Source: Sphingobacteriaceae bacterium (GTDB lineage Bacteria > Bacteroidota > Bacteroidia > B-17B0 > Aurantibacillaceae). Taken from it: a DNA stretch of 64,000 nt. This document shows, one piece after another, positions 53,617 to 63,332 of the stretch. The notes under the pieces are model-generated. The model saw only the letters and a list, made by a program, of their open reading frames with translations. It was not told the origin of the DNA and searched no databases. The stretch is taken from assembly GCA_016705695.1 (NCBI GenBank), contig JADJLA010000001.1, positions 744,001-808,000 of the forward strand, in the 5' to 3' direction. The translations under genes and the position numbers were made by a program. Within the stretch, counting starts at the first letter, position 1. Each line of letters begins with the position of its first letter.

Positions 53617-55494
53617 ATGAGAAAAACCTTATCCTTTTTAGCGATCTTTTTTTGTTTCGCTTCTTACGCACAAAACATCATACCTCCATTTATCAATTAT
53701 CAAGCGGTTATTAGAGATGCCGGTGGTATTCCTGTTGCCGAGGGCGCAACCATAACATTAAATTTCAAGATCTTTACAAATGCTACAACATTAACTCCTG
53801 TTTATGAAGAAGAGCATGTGGTGGTAGTTCCTCCAACGCATATAATTAATTTAAGAATCGGGAATGGAACTCCGATACCACCCTTAAATAATTTTTCGGC
53901 CATACCATGGAACACGGGCACTGCTCATTATTTAGTTTCAAAAGATGGCAGCAGCGTTGGTTCAAGAACACCATTTGCTTCGGTTCCATATGCATTTAGT
54001 GCGGGAGGCGGTGCATCAACAAGTTATTCGCCGAGTGCAAACGTAACTACAACAGGAAATGTTCTTGATCTCACCAATAAATTATCGAATACTGTTTCGG
54101 TTGGATCCAATCAATTACCAAATTCAAAGATCCCAATTTTTTCTGCTGATGAAAAAGGGCGGTTAACAAACGCAGGTGAATATCCGGCAAACGTTGGTGG
54201 AGATATTATTGGTAAATTAGATAGTCAGTTTGTTGCAAAACTGCGAGGAGCTCCATTGTCTACAATAATGCCGGTAAGCGGACAAGTGTTACAATTCAAT
54301 GGCAGTGCTTGGACACCTGCTGCAGGAGGAGGGAATGGGTCGGTAACAATTAATCAAAGTGGAATTGTAAATGTGTCACCATCCGGAATTCCCGCATCAC
54401 TATTTACTATTTCAGCTTTGGCGCCTATATTTGGAACTTCAGGAATAGGTACCGTTGTACCTGGCGCTTATCCAAATTATAATTTAAATATTCCAACACC
54501 CTCTCTTAGTTTTAATGCTATTTCGGGAATGCTAACTTTTCAGCAATCGCCATTTAGTACTAATTTAAATATTTCACCACAACTTGGCTTACTTAGTAAT
54601 ATTTTAACCGTTGGTACTAACACCTTAGCCATTCCTGCTTTGAATTTTTGGTCGAAGCCAACAGCTACTGCCGTTGCTTTATATAATGGCACAGATTATG
54701 TTGGAATAGGAACAACTACTCCGCAGCAAAAATTAGATGTGTTAGGATATTTGAGAGTTGGTGCAGGTTCGTTGCCTGCTGATGAAGGTTGGTTGCTTTA
54801 TAGCCCTTCACCGGGACTATCGATCTTAAGAGCAGGAGGAAGAGCAACAACAGAAATGCGATTGGATCAAAATAATAATGCGCCAATGACTTTATGGACA
54901 GCCGGAACAGAACGAGTAAGGATATTAGCAAATGGAAATGTAGGAATAGGTACTGCCGCGCCGTCTGAAAAACTAGAGGTGGGAGGTAACGTAAAGGTGC
55001 CAGCTACTAATGAATATTTGTACGCAGCACCAAAGGCAAAAATAATTTCAGTACCGGGGGCATCTTTTCTTCCCGAAAACTCAGCGGTATACGGTAGAGC
55101 CATGATCACAGGAAATGTTTATGTCTCTAATGGTACACCAGGAAGTGTGGCATATCTTGATGCAGGAGTTAATTTGCCGGATGGAGCAACTGTTACCAGC
55201 ATCGATGCTTATGTTGTAGATAATGATGCGACTTATAATGTGTCATTAGTGCAGTTGTGGAGAAATGACGGATCTACGGCTACATCATACGGGAACGTTG
55301 TTAATATGGCTCAAACCGCTGGCACCACTGGCTCAAATGCAAACATTCAAATCTTAAGTGATAATACCATAACTAATCCTTTAATTGATAATTCGCTTTA
55401 TACATATTATTTACGCTTTGGCGGAATGCAAGCAAATTCGGACATACGAATCGTTAAAGTATTAATATCTTATACAATAAATAAAGCTGACTAA
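53617..55494 (+). CDS. Fibre-like secreted protein
   Basis: From the ATG at 53617 a 625-residue protein with signal peptide (FASYAQ). The first ~100 residues (PFINYQAVIRDAGGIPVAEGATITLNFKI) form a domain common at the N-terminus of Bacteroidota fibre proteins, followed by a Ser/Thr/Gly/Asn shaft with repeated 'YVGIGTTTPQQKLDV' and 'GNVGIGTAAPSEKLEV' units and a beta-rich C-terminal domain. Unlike the gene at 16722 it has no C-terminal coiled coil. It is the first gene of the second T9SS surface module. A TTG 18 bases upstream is a less likely start. Confidence 0.8.
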   Translation: MRKTLSFLAIFFCFASYAQNIIPPFINYQAVIRDAGGIPVAEGATITLNFKIFTNATTLTPVYEEEHVVVVPPTHIINLRIGNGTPIPPLNNFSAIPWNTGTAHYLVSKDGSSVGSRTPFASVPYAFSAGGGASTSYSPSANVTTTGNVLDLTNKLSNTVSVGSNQLPNSKIPIFSADEKGRLTNAGEYPANVGGDIIGKLDSQFVAKLRGAPLSTIMPVSGQVLQFNGSAWTPAAGGGNGSVTINQSGIVNVSPSGIPASLFTISALAPIFGTSGIGTVVPGAYPNYNLNIPTPSLSFNAISGMLTFQQSPFSTNLNISPQLGLLSNILTVGTNTLAIPALNFWSKPTATAVALYNGTDYVGIGTTTPQQKLDVLGYLRVGAGSLPADEGWLLYSPSPGLSILRAGGRATTEMRLDQNNNAPMTLWTAGTERVRILANGNVGIGTAAPSEKLEVGGNVKVPATNEYLYAAPKAKIISVPGASFLPENSAVYGRAMITGNVYVSNGTPGSVAYLDAGVNLPDGATVTSIDAYVVDNDATYNVSLVQLWRNDGSTATSYGNVVNMAQTAGTTGSNANIQILSDNTITNPLIDNSLYTYYLRFGGMQANSDIRIVKVLISYTINKAD

Positions 55495-55531
55495 TGAAGC
55501 AATTATTAATTAAATAAACAAGACATTAGAA

Positions 55532-56287
55532 ATGAATAAATTAATTTTTATAGGATTGATTACACTATTTTCAATTGGTGTTAATGCGCAAAGCATCTCT
55601 CCTTCAGTAATTAATTCGGGAGGAAGAACGAGTACAACAACTATCAATTCGCAAACCGTAATTTATACCGACAACATTGGCGAGGCAGTTATTGGTACCG
55701 GGTCAGTATCAGGGAATATGATCACTCAAGGGTTTTTACAACCAGATCATTCAAATGTAAATGGCGTTTCGGTTACTGTGTTTTCGGGCAGTGTGACTTG
55801 TTCCGATAAACGTGATGGTTTTATTAGAGTTGACGTTGATAACCATCCTGACATTGCATATGTAAAATATTTCTGGACTCCTGATACTTTATGTCCAACT
55901 CACGATTGTGATCGTGTAGATAGCCTTTCGGCAGGAACGTTCACTGTTGAAGCAAAATGGATGTTTAACAATGGTAGTCGAGACAGTAGTGAACATATTG
56001 TGATCATTACAAACAAAAACGGAATTTGTGCCTTAAGTGTTTATACAGGTATTACATTAAGCGGAAGCAATTCTAAATTAACTATTGAGAACATTGAGTT
56101 ATATCCTCATGCATTGGTTTCAGTGTATAACAGATGGGGTGTAAAATTATTTAGCGCTGATAAATATAATTATGCAGATAACTACTGGCCAAAAAAGAAT
56201 GAAAAAGTAATGGCGGGAACGTATTTTTACGTCATTGATGCCGGTAAAGATGGAGTAATAAAAAGTTGGGTTGAAGTATTTGAATAG
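55532..56287 (+). CDS. Secreted protein with type-B (CHU_C-like) T9SS sorting domain
   Basis: A 251-residue protein with signal peptide (GVNAQ). Residues ~95-150 resemble an SprB-type repeat (SVTCSDKRDGFIRVDVDN); the C-terminal ~75 residues (ALVSVYNRWGVKLFSADKYNYADNYWP, KVMAGTYFYVIDAG) are the gliding-motility-associated type-B sorting domain. Type-B cargo needs a PorP/SprF partner for export, and such a gene follows at 56480. The protein is small for this class, so it may be a short adhesin. Confidence 0.85.
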   Translation: MNKLIFIGLITLFSIGVNAQSISPSVINSGGRTSTTTINSQTVIYTDNIGEAVIGTGSVSGNMITQGFLQPDHSNVNGVSVTVFSGSVTCSDKRDGFIRVDVDNHPDIAYVKYFWTPDTLCPTHDCDRVDSLSAGTFTVEAKWMFNNGSRDSSEHIVIITNKNGICALSVYTGITLSGSNSKLTIENIELYPHALVSVYNRWGVKLFSADKYNYADNYWPKKNEKVMAGTYFYVIDAGKDGVIKSWVEVFE

Positions 56288-56291
56288 AAAA

Positions 56292-56468
56292 ATGAGAAAC
56301 AACGTGTTGCTTTTTTTGACATTAATTATTCCTGCGATATTTCGTGGAATGATAATTGCTTTTAAAAAAGCAGGAAACTTATGTACAGGTTATCATGATC
56401 GTATGAGAGCATCGGTATATTCATTCCTCAAAGCACAAGGCGTTAATTTTGAAACGATCGATCTATAA
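56292..56468 (+). CDS. Small ORF between cargo and SprF genes
   Basis: A 58-residue frame from the ATG at 56292, with a hydrophobic N-terminus (VLLFLTLIIPAIF) and a basic, Tyr/His-containing tail. It starts 4 bp after the type-B cargo gene and ends 11 bp before the sprF-like gene in the same direction, so spacing favours a real gene. No family is recognised, and the other two frames are closed. It may also be non-coding. Confidence 0.4.
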   Translation: MRNNVLLFLTLIIPAIFRGMIIAFKKAGNLCTGYHDRMRASVYSFLKAQGVNFETIDL

Positions 56469-56479
56469 ATAGGAACTTG

Positions 56480-57411
56480 ATGAGGAAGCACATATTTATT
56501 TTTCTTTTAATTAGTGGGGTGTGGAAAGTTGCTGCCCAGCAAGATCCTCAATACAATCTTTATCAATTCAATCCTTTGATCATTAATCCTGCATATGCGG
56601 GCGCTCGCGACGGATTATCAGTTGTTGCTAATGTGCGAAATCAATGGGTTGGTTTTGATGGATCTCCAAAGACAAATGTTTTAAGTTGCCATGCACCAAT
56701 CCTCAACAAAAATGTGGGTATTGGGTTCACTATAATTGGCGATCGAATGGGTCCCCGTAAGATGTTTGGTTTTTCCGGAAACTTCGCTTATATACTTAAA
56801 CTAAATAATAAGTTGAAGTTATCCTTTGGTTTGAATGCGGGCTATAACAGGTACCAGTTTAACTACAATGAAATTACGTTCAAGACCATTGATAACACAA
56901 CAAAAAACCTTGGTGATTTTAATACCGGGGCTGTCGATTTTAATAGCGGTTTTTATTTAAAGAGTAAAAGTTTTTTCCTGGGCCTTTCCTTTACACATAT
57001 TGGGGCGAAGAACCTTATGAGATCAACATGAAGGACACTTCATTCAAAGGTTTCTTAACTTATCGTTTACGTACACATCAGTTTTTAACCATTGGAAAAT
57101 CATGGATGTTGAATGAGAATGTTGTTTTTGCTCCAACATTAGCTTTCAGAGGCGTTAATCATGGCGAAGGTAATATTGACCTTAACTTTAATTTCTTCCT
57201 TTACAAGAAGCTTTGGTTGGGTTTATTCTTTAGAACTCCTTATGGACCCGGATTTTTACTGAATTATTATGTTACACCAAAATGTAAAGTAGGATATAGT
57301 TATGATACAGGTTTAGGTAATAACAGGCGATTAGGAGCTTCGCACGAAGTAAGCATTGGCTTCGACTTTTTAGGACAGAAATCAAAAATTATTTCACCCC
57401 GTTTCTTGTAA
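56480..57411 (+). pseudogene. PorP/SprF-family outer-membrane protein, frameshifted
   Basis: The first frame (56480-57031) has a signal peptide (KVAAQ) and the PorP/SprF opening QDPQYNLYQFNPLIINPAYAGARDGLSVV; it ends early with KNLMRST. The second (from 57028) continues KDTSFKGFLTYRLRTHQF to the family's C-terminus GASHEVSIGFDF. One more T in the T2 at 57015-57016 joins them as NLYEINMKDTSFKG and gives 310 residues, the usual length. Members attach to the T9SS and help type-B cargo reach the surface, matching the upstream cargo gene. A sequencing indel is likely. Confidence 0.88.
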
Positions 57412-57417
57412 ATATCT

Positions 57418-60081
57418 ATGTACTTTAGAACTATACTCATATTTTTTTCTGTACTCTTAACGGCGTCTTTGTTCGCGCAATTAGGTAAGGCCGACAAGTT
57501 GTATGAGCAGAACCGTTATTTTAAGGCTATTCCATATTATGTTAATGCCACAAAAAAACAAACCACAAAGCAAAAGGCTAATTTAAAACTTGCCGATTGC
57601 TACCGCAAGGTAAATGAATACGAAAAAGCTGAAAGCGCATATCGCAGCGCTTTAAGCACCGACCCTAATATTGATCCACAAGTGAATTACGACTTCGCAT
57701 CCGTATTAAAAGCTAACGGTAAATATGACGAAGCACTGGAACAGTACACTATTTATTTAAAGCAAAAGCCTAATGCGGAATCTGCAAAAAAAGTAAAGAA
57801 GTTTTGTGCAGAGATAAAATATTGGATGAGTAGGCCAAAAGAATACGAAATTAAGAATGTAGAAAAGATAAATTCAGCTAATGCGGAATTTTGCCCTGTT
57901 TATGTGAATAATAAGCTTATTTACGTAGCCGAAAAAACCAGCTTCGATTTTGTTGAATTTGAGAAAAATGATTACAACGGCCAACCTTTCTTAAACATGT
58001 ACATTGCTCAAGTAAATGGAGCAAGTGCCGAAAAGAGTAAGGACTTCTCAAAGAAAGTAAATTCAGAATCGCATGATGGACCAATAAGTGTTTCTTCGGA
58101 TGGCAAAACAATTTATTTCACTAGAGTTACTGGTGGAGGAAAAAAAGCAAGCACAGCCAAGATATACACTGCCATGGGGCACGATCGTACTTGGGGAAAT
58201 ACAAAACCTTTTCCATACAACAGCGATGAATATTCAGTTGCTCATCCAAGTATCAGTTCTGATAATAATTTATTATTCTTTGCCAGCGATATGAGCGGTG
58301 GATTTGGAGGAAAAGATCTTTGGGTAAGTAAACGTAATGGCGATAACTGGGAAAAGCCGGTGAATCTTGGTCCGGATATTAATACGAGCGGGGATGAAAT
58401 GTTTCCTTCAATAAAAAATAACGGTGTATTATTCTTTTCATCAAATGGCTTGCCGGGTTATGGAGGGTTAGATATTTATTCAGCCAAGGCGCTTGATGGA
58501 AAGTGGTTATTACAGCGTAACGAAGGTTTGAGTATAAATAGTAGTTACGACGATTTTGGTATCACTTTTATGAATGATACACTAGGATATTTTTCCTCCA
58601 ATCGTGTTGGAGGAAAGGGAAAAGATGATATTTATTTCTTCCACTTTACGGATAAGTCACTTATTATTTCAGGAACTGTTTTACTTACCGAGAACGGAAA
58701 AGACCCTGCGAAAGGAATTAAAGTTACTTTAAAAGAGGAAGATGGCACTTTGGTAGAGAGCACTAAAACAAACGATAAAGGTTTCTTTGAATTCAAGAAT
58801 TTAGATTCCGAGAAAAAGTACATGGCCATTATTGATAATTCTGATCCGCAATTTACGGGTAAGGCCAGATATTTTTTAGCCGATGGAAACAAGATCGTTC
58901 AGCGTGTAACAAATAAGGAAGGATCGGATAAATTTGTTTTCAGAAATTTACCGGTTGACCCAAATGGTTTGCCTGATCTTTATACCAACGATGATCTTAC
59001 ATTGGCTGGTAATCTTTTGTATGGAGAAAATCCTAGCAAGCCATTAAAGAATACCAAACTGGTGATCAAGAACGAATTTGGCGATGTATTGGAAGAGACC
59101 ACTACAAATGAGTTCGGTGCATTTACCTTCCGCAACATTCCATCTGATCAAAATTACATGGTTACTATGGCCGAAAGCGATATTGTGTTGCCTGATAATA
59201 CTAAAGTAACATTAACTAATAAAAGCGGTAAAGAGATCAAGACCTTCTATTCCGGTAGTAATGGAAAATTCAATTTCAAAGTATTAGCGTCGGATAAGAA
59301 TACGATCAGTGAAATGAATGCTGCTGATGATAATTTAGTGATGGATATTTTTGGTTTTGTGTATGATGAGAACAAGAAACCAATTGCAAATGCCAAGATC
59401 TTCTTGCGCGAGGATTCAAAAGGTGGTGGTGTAAATGAGATCGCTACCAGTGCCAATGGAAAATTCAACTTTAAGAATTTAAGAGCGGATAAGAATTATA
59501 TTTTTGAAGCAGATGATAAGGACCCTGTTTTAAATGGAGTAAAAAAGATATACATAGCCGATAGCAAAGGCCGTATTTATAGGATAATTACTAAAAATGG
59601 CGAAGGTAAATTTAGCTTTAAAGTAATTGAATCTGATAAAACATTATTAGGGGACTTTGTAGTGGATGACCCATGGTTGGCTGTATTGGAATTAAAAAAC
59701 AAAAAGGAAAAAGAGGAACTAACTATTGTTGAGAATATCTATTATAATTTTGGTGACCATAAATTTGATGAAGCTGGACAAAAAGTGTTAGATAAAGTAA
59801 TTACGGTTTTAATTTCGAATCCAAAATTATTGATTGAGTTAAGCTCGCATACGGATTCGCGTTCAAGCGACCAATTTAACTTAGCACTTTCTAAAAAACG
59901 CGCTCAATTTGCCGTTGATTATATGATCGCTAAAGGCGTTGATAAAAAACGATTAAAGGCAATAGGCTATGGCGAAACCAAATTACTCAACAAGTGTTCT
60001 AATAATGTTGAATGCACCGATGATGAACATAAAGTTAATCGCCGGTCAGAATTTAAAATTTCCGAATCTCCATCCTCGTAG
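57418..60081 (+). CDS. PorE-like OmpA-family protein (TPR, PD40, CRD repeats)
   Basis: An 887-residue protein with signal peptide (SLFAQ), TPR-like helices (~22-130: EQNRYFKAIPYYVNATKK, EYEKAESAYRSAL), PD40 propeller repeats (~155-415: GPISVSSDGKTIYFTR, SISSDNNLLFFASD, IKNNGVLFFSSNG), three or four carboxypeptidase-regulatory-like beta-sandwiches (~420-690) and a C-terminal OmpA domain (~770-885; SSHTDSRSSDQFN, GYGETKLLNKC). This is the PorE layout, a T9SS component anchored to peptidoglycan, but with extra sandwich repeats. It starts 6 bp after the sprF-like gene. Confidence 0.85.
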   Translation: MYFRTILIFFSVLLTASLFAQLGKADKLYEQNRYFKAIPYYVNATKKQTTKQKANLKLADCYRKVNEYEKAESAYRSALSTDPNIDPQVNYDFASVLKANGKYDEALEQYTIYLKQKPNAESAKKVKKFCAEIKYWMSRPKEYEIKNVEKINSANAEFCPVYVNNKLIYVAEKTSFDFVEFEKNDYNGQPFLNMYIAQVNGASAEKSKDFSKKVNSESHDGPISVSSDGKTIYFTRVTGGGKKASTAKIYTAMGHDRTWGNTKPFPYNSDEYSVAHPSISSDNNLLFFASDMSGGFGGKDLWVSKRNGDNWEKPVNLGPDINTSGDEMFPSIKNNGVLFFSSNGLPGYGGLDIYSAKALDGKWLLQRNEGLSINSSYDDFGITFMNDTLGYFSSNRVGGKGKDDIYFFHFTDKSLIISGTVLLTENGKDPAKGIKVTLKEEDGTLVESTKTNDKGFFEFKNLDSEKKYMAIIDNSDPQFTGKARYFLADGNKIVQRVTNKEGSDKFVFRNLPVDPNGLPDLYTNDDLTLAGNLLYGENPSKPLKNTKLVIKNEFGDVLEETTTNEFGAFTFRNIPSDQNYMVTMAESDIVLPDNTKVTLTNKSGKEIKTFYSGSNGKFNFKVLASDKNTISEMNAADDNLVMDIFGFVYDENKKPIANAKIFLREDSKGGGVNEIATSANGKFNFKNLRADKNYIFEADDKDPVLNGVKKIYIADSKGRIYRIITKNGEGKFSFKVIESDKTLLGDFVVDDPWLAVLELKNKKEKEELTIVENIYYNFGDHKFDEAGQKVLDKVITVLISNPKLLIELSSHTDSRSSDQFNLALSKKRAQFAVDYMIAKGVDKKRLKAIGYGETKLLNKCSNNVECTDDEHKVNRRSEFKISESPSS

Positions 60082-60084
60082 TTT

Positions 60085-61260
60085 ATGAATATTGTTTTGT
60101 TTGATGAAGAAAATGTATGGCGCAATTTATTGCCCCTCACATTTACACGCCCCATTTCAAAGATAAGGATAGGTATCCTGAGTATAGATGAAAAGTGGAA
60201 ACACAATTTCAAAAAGGCTGATATCAGTTATTTATCTTTACCACATTTATGCGATCTGTATCCGGCTAAACTTACAGAGACCAATTATTTCATCAATGGT
60301 TCGGTTATTCCAAACGGATCTATACCTAAACAGGTAAAGAGCTTAAAGCAGAATGAAGGATTAGCATATAAAGGTACTCTTATTGCGTTTAATGGGTCGG
60401 AAGCATCGCTTAGAGCATTTAATATTTCTAAAACTATTGAAGCTACCGGCGAAGTGATGTTTTTGAAAAATGTATATGATATTTTTAAGAGTAATGGCGA
60501 ATGTATTAAAGCTGATTTTGATCTGATCACCAAAGGAAGAAGGTCTAAGACACTTACAAAAACGGTTACCGTTATTGGAAATAGAAAACTTGTTTTTGTT
60601 GAGCAGGGCGCAAGCGTTAATGCAAGTGTTTTAAATACTACAGGTGGACCCATTTATATTGGAAAAGATGCTGAAGTAATGGAAGGTTGCACAGTTCGCG
60701 GGCCTTTTGCATTAGGCGAACACAGCGCTTTAAAAATGAGCGCTAAGATCTATGGTCCAACTACTATTGGCCCGCACAGTAAAGTTGGTGGAGAAGTAAA
60801 TAATTCGGTGATATTTGGATATAGCAATAAAGCGCATGATGGATTTTTAGGAAACAGTGTAGTAGGTGAGTGGTGTAATTTGGGAGCAGATACCAATAAC
60901 AGCAATTTAAAAAACAATTACGGCAACGTTAAGTTGTATAATTACCTCCAGCATAAACCGGTTGATACAGGAATGCAGTTTTGTGGATTAATAATGGGTG
61001 ATTATTCGAAAACCGGAATAAATACCATGCTCAATACTGGTACTGTGGTTGGAGTGGCCGCAAATATTTTTGGTGCAGGGTTTCCGCCAACACATATCCC
61101 AAGTTTTAGCTGGGGTGGAGCAGAGGGTTTTGATACATATCAGTCGGAAAAATTATTTGAAACATCCGAAAAAGTATTCGAGCGCAGAGGTCTTAAATTT
61201 GGCGATAAAGAAAAGAAAATGCTTAATGCAGTTTTTGATCTGAGCGTAAAAAGAAATTAG
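60085..61260 (+). CDS. GlmU-like sugar nucleotidyltransferase with left-handed beta-helix
   Basis: A 391-residue protein opening MNIVLFDEENVWRNLLPLTFTRPISKIRIG, the start of the Bacteroidota 'putative sugar nucleotidyltransferase' (NTP_transf_4) family, followed by a hexapeptide-repeat left-handed beta-helix (GGPIYIGKDAEVMEGCTVRGPFALGEHSALKM). It is related to GlmU but lacks the usual GxGTRM pyrophosphorylase loop at the start, so the exact nucleotide sugar is unknown; cell-envelope sugar activation is probable. It begins 3 bp after the PorE-like gene and its stop overlaps the convergent SpoIIE gene by four bases. Confidence 0.88.
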   Translation: MNIVLFDEENVWRNLLPLTFTRPISKIRIGILSIDEKWKHNFKKADISYLSLPHLCDLYPAKLTETNYFINGSVIPNGSIPKQVKSLKQNEGLAYKGTLIAFNGSEASLRAFNISKTIEATGEVMFLKNVYDIFKSNGECIKADFDLITKGRRSKTLTKTVTVIGNRKLVFVEQGASVNASVLNTTGGPIYIGKDAEVMEGCTVRGPFALGEHSALKMSAKIYGPTTIGPHSKVGGEVNNSVIFGYSNKAHDGFLGNSVVGEWCNLGADTNNSNLKNNYGNVKLYNYLQHKPVDTGMQFCGLIMGDYSKTGINTMLNTGTVVGVAANIFGAGFPPTHIPSFSWGGAEGFDTYQSEKLFETSEKVFERRGLKFGDKEKKMLNAVFDLSVKRN

Positions 61261-63332
61261 ATCTTAATTCCCACCATACAAACATCGTCTACTTGTTCAA
61301 TATTTCCTTTCCAATCATTAAAGGTTCGTGTAAGCGTTTTTAATTGCTCGTCCATTGGTGAATTATTGATGGATAGAAGTAGATCATTAAGCTGTTTGTA
61401 TTTGAATTTTTTACCTCTTGGTCCGCCAAATTGATCGGCATAACCATCGGTATAAATATAGATTATATCGCCTTTATTAATCTCTAAAGTGTAATTGGTG
61501 AATTTTTCTGTACGTTCGCCATAACCTACCGGCATTTTATCCGCTTCCAGTTCTATAAGTTGGTTATTCCTTATCATGATGGGCGAATTATATGCTGCTG
61601 CATAAGAAAGAGAATACGTGGTTGTTATTTGCTCTTTATTCTCAAATTCCATCTTTTTATCAAAACGCATTAACACGCCATCAAATCCATCTTTTTGATC
61701 GTTCTTACTAATGGTACTTATCAATCGCTCGCGCACATAATCAAATATTTTATTGGGTTCGGTAATTCCCCTTTCGTTAATAGCCTCACTTAAATAGGCC
61801 ATATTCAATAAACTCATAAACCCACCCGGAACTCCATGTCCCGTGCTATCACATACGGCAACGTAATACATTTCAGTAACCGTTGACTTGCCGTTTTTAT
61901 CTTTTGTTTCGTTACTGATTTGTTTACTAAGCCAATAAAAGTCACCGCTTACAATATCTTTAGGATCAGTTAGAACAAAAGTATCCGCAAAAAATCTTTT
62001 TATCGACTCAAAATTATGAAGCAATGAATCTTGGATCCGTTTTGCATAATTGATACTATCCAAGATCTCTTTTTGTTTTTCTTCAATGATCAATTTTTGT
62101 TCTTCCGTTTGTTTATTTTTTTCCTCAATGATGTGTTTTTGTCTTTGTGTTAAACGGAAGCGATTATAAATGATGATTGAAACGATAATGAGTAAGGCAA
62201 CCACAACGATAATAGCGATGAGTTGGATCTTGGCCTTAGCTATCTCAGCGTTTTTGGTTTTTAATTCCATAATATTCATTGTGCGCTCACCGGCCATAGT
62301 GATGCTATCTTGTTGAACTTTCTTTTGGTAGGTATACTCAAATTGCAATTGATTTATTTCACGTTGTTTATTAGCCTTTGAAAGAGTGTCTTGTAGGTAC
62401 TGATATTTTTCATAGAACTTTAGCGACTCCTTAAAATTATTCTTTTTCTTATGGTATTGATACAAACTAACGTAAACACTTGATCGCGTGTCAATGTCAT
62501 CGTTCTCGTACGATAGTTTTTCGGCCTTTTCCAAATAGGCGATACCTTGTGCGCCATCACCTTTAAGGCATAATAAATTACCCATTTCAGCATAAGTACT
62601 TGTGATCTCGGCAACATTCTCCGTTTCTATAGCGTATTTCAAAGCAATTTCATAGTTTGCCAGGGCCTCATCATTCATTCCTTTTTCTTCATAAATATTG
62701 CCAATGTTATTATAACAATATACTAGACCATTTTTATCATCATATTTTTCGTAAAGTGCTTTACTTTGCATGGCATACTGCATGCTTAGATCGAAGTCTT
62801 TTGTTGCGAGATAAATGATGCAGAAATTATTATAGATACTTGCTTGGTTATACTCGTCATTCAATTTTTTCATCACGCTTAAGCACCTTTTTAAGGAGTT
62901 GAGGCCAAGTTGAAATTCTTTTAGTTTGATGTAAATGGTTCCAATGTTCCCTAACATGATACTTTGGCCCCTGAGGTCATTCAACTGTTCACTTAGTTTT
63001 AAACCTTGTTGGTAATAGTTAACGGCTTGAAGGTAATTACCCCTTAATTGAGAAATAGCCCCGTATGCATTATAAAATTTCGATTTGAATTTTGGATGCT
63101 TTGCAGCTAGTTTACCTTCTAATCCTAACTTGGCAAATGCTTCCGCGGTATCAAGATTTGTATAAACCTTTTCCCAAATGTGGTCATAAAGCGCCAGAAT
63201 ACGAATCGTATCATTTTGTTGAGGGTCGTTATATATTTTTAAATAATCTTGATCCTGAGCAGTTGTGTTAAGCCCGGCCAAAAGCAAGAAAAGCAGTGAA
63301 AAATATGAGAAGAATCTATTAATAATGTACAA
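61257..63332 (-). CDS. TPR-containing SpoIIE-type protein serine phosphatase
   Basis: A 691-residue protein: signal or membrane-entry helix, six TPR units (residues ~60-330; GQSIMLGNIGTIYIKLKEFQ, GLVYCYNNIGNIYEEKGMNDEALANYE), one transmembrane helix (LIAIIVVVALLIIVSIIIY, ~372), a short coiled coil (IIEEKNKQTEEQKLIIEEKQKE) and a C-terminal PP2C/SpoIIE phosphatase (~475-691) with SGDFYWL, CDSTGHGVPGGFMS (metal Asp) and IIYIYTDGYADQFGG. It senses something in the periplasm through TPRs and dephosphorylates a cytosolic target, probably an anti-sigma-factor antagonist. It is a single gene. Confidence 0.92.
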   Translation of the reverse strand: MYIINRFFSYFSLLFLLLAGLNTTAQDQDYLKIYNDPQQNDTIRILALYDHIWEKVYTNLDTAEAFAKLGLEGKLAAKHPKFKSKFYNAYGAISQLRGNYLQAVNYYQQGLKLSEQLNDLRGQSIMLGNIGTIYIKLKEFQLGLNSLKRCLSVMKKLNDEYNQASIYNNFCIIYLATKDFDLSMQYAMQSKALYEKYDDKNGLVYCYNNIGNIYEEKGMNDEALANYEIALKYAIETENVAEITSTYAEMGNLLCLKGDGAQGIAYLEKAEKLSYENDDIDTRSSVYVSLYQYHKKKNNFKESLKFYEKYQYLQDTLSKANKQREINQLQFEYTYQKKVQQDSITMAGERTMNIMELKTKNAEIAKAKIQLIAIIVVVALLIIVSIIIYNRFRLTQRQKHIIEEKNKQTEEQKLIIEEKQKEILDSINYAKRIQDSLLHNFESIKRFFADTFVLTDPKDIVSGDFYWLSKQISNETKDKNGKSTVTEMYYVAVCDSTGHGVPGGFMSLLNMAYLSEAINERGITEPNKIFDYVRERLISTISKNDQKDGFDGVLMRFDKKMEFENKEQITTTYSLSYAAAYNSPIMIRNNQLIELEADKMPVGYGERTEKFTNYTLEINKGDIIYIYTDGYADQFGGPRGKKFKYKQLNDLLLSINNSPMDEQLKTLTRTFNDWKGNIEQVDDVCMVGIKI

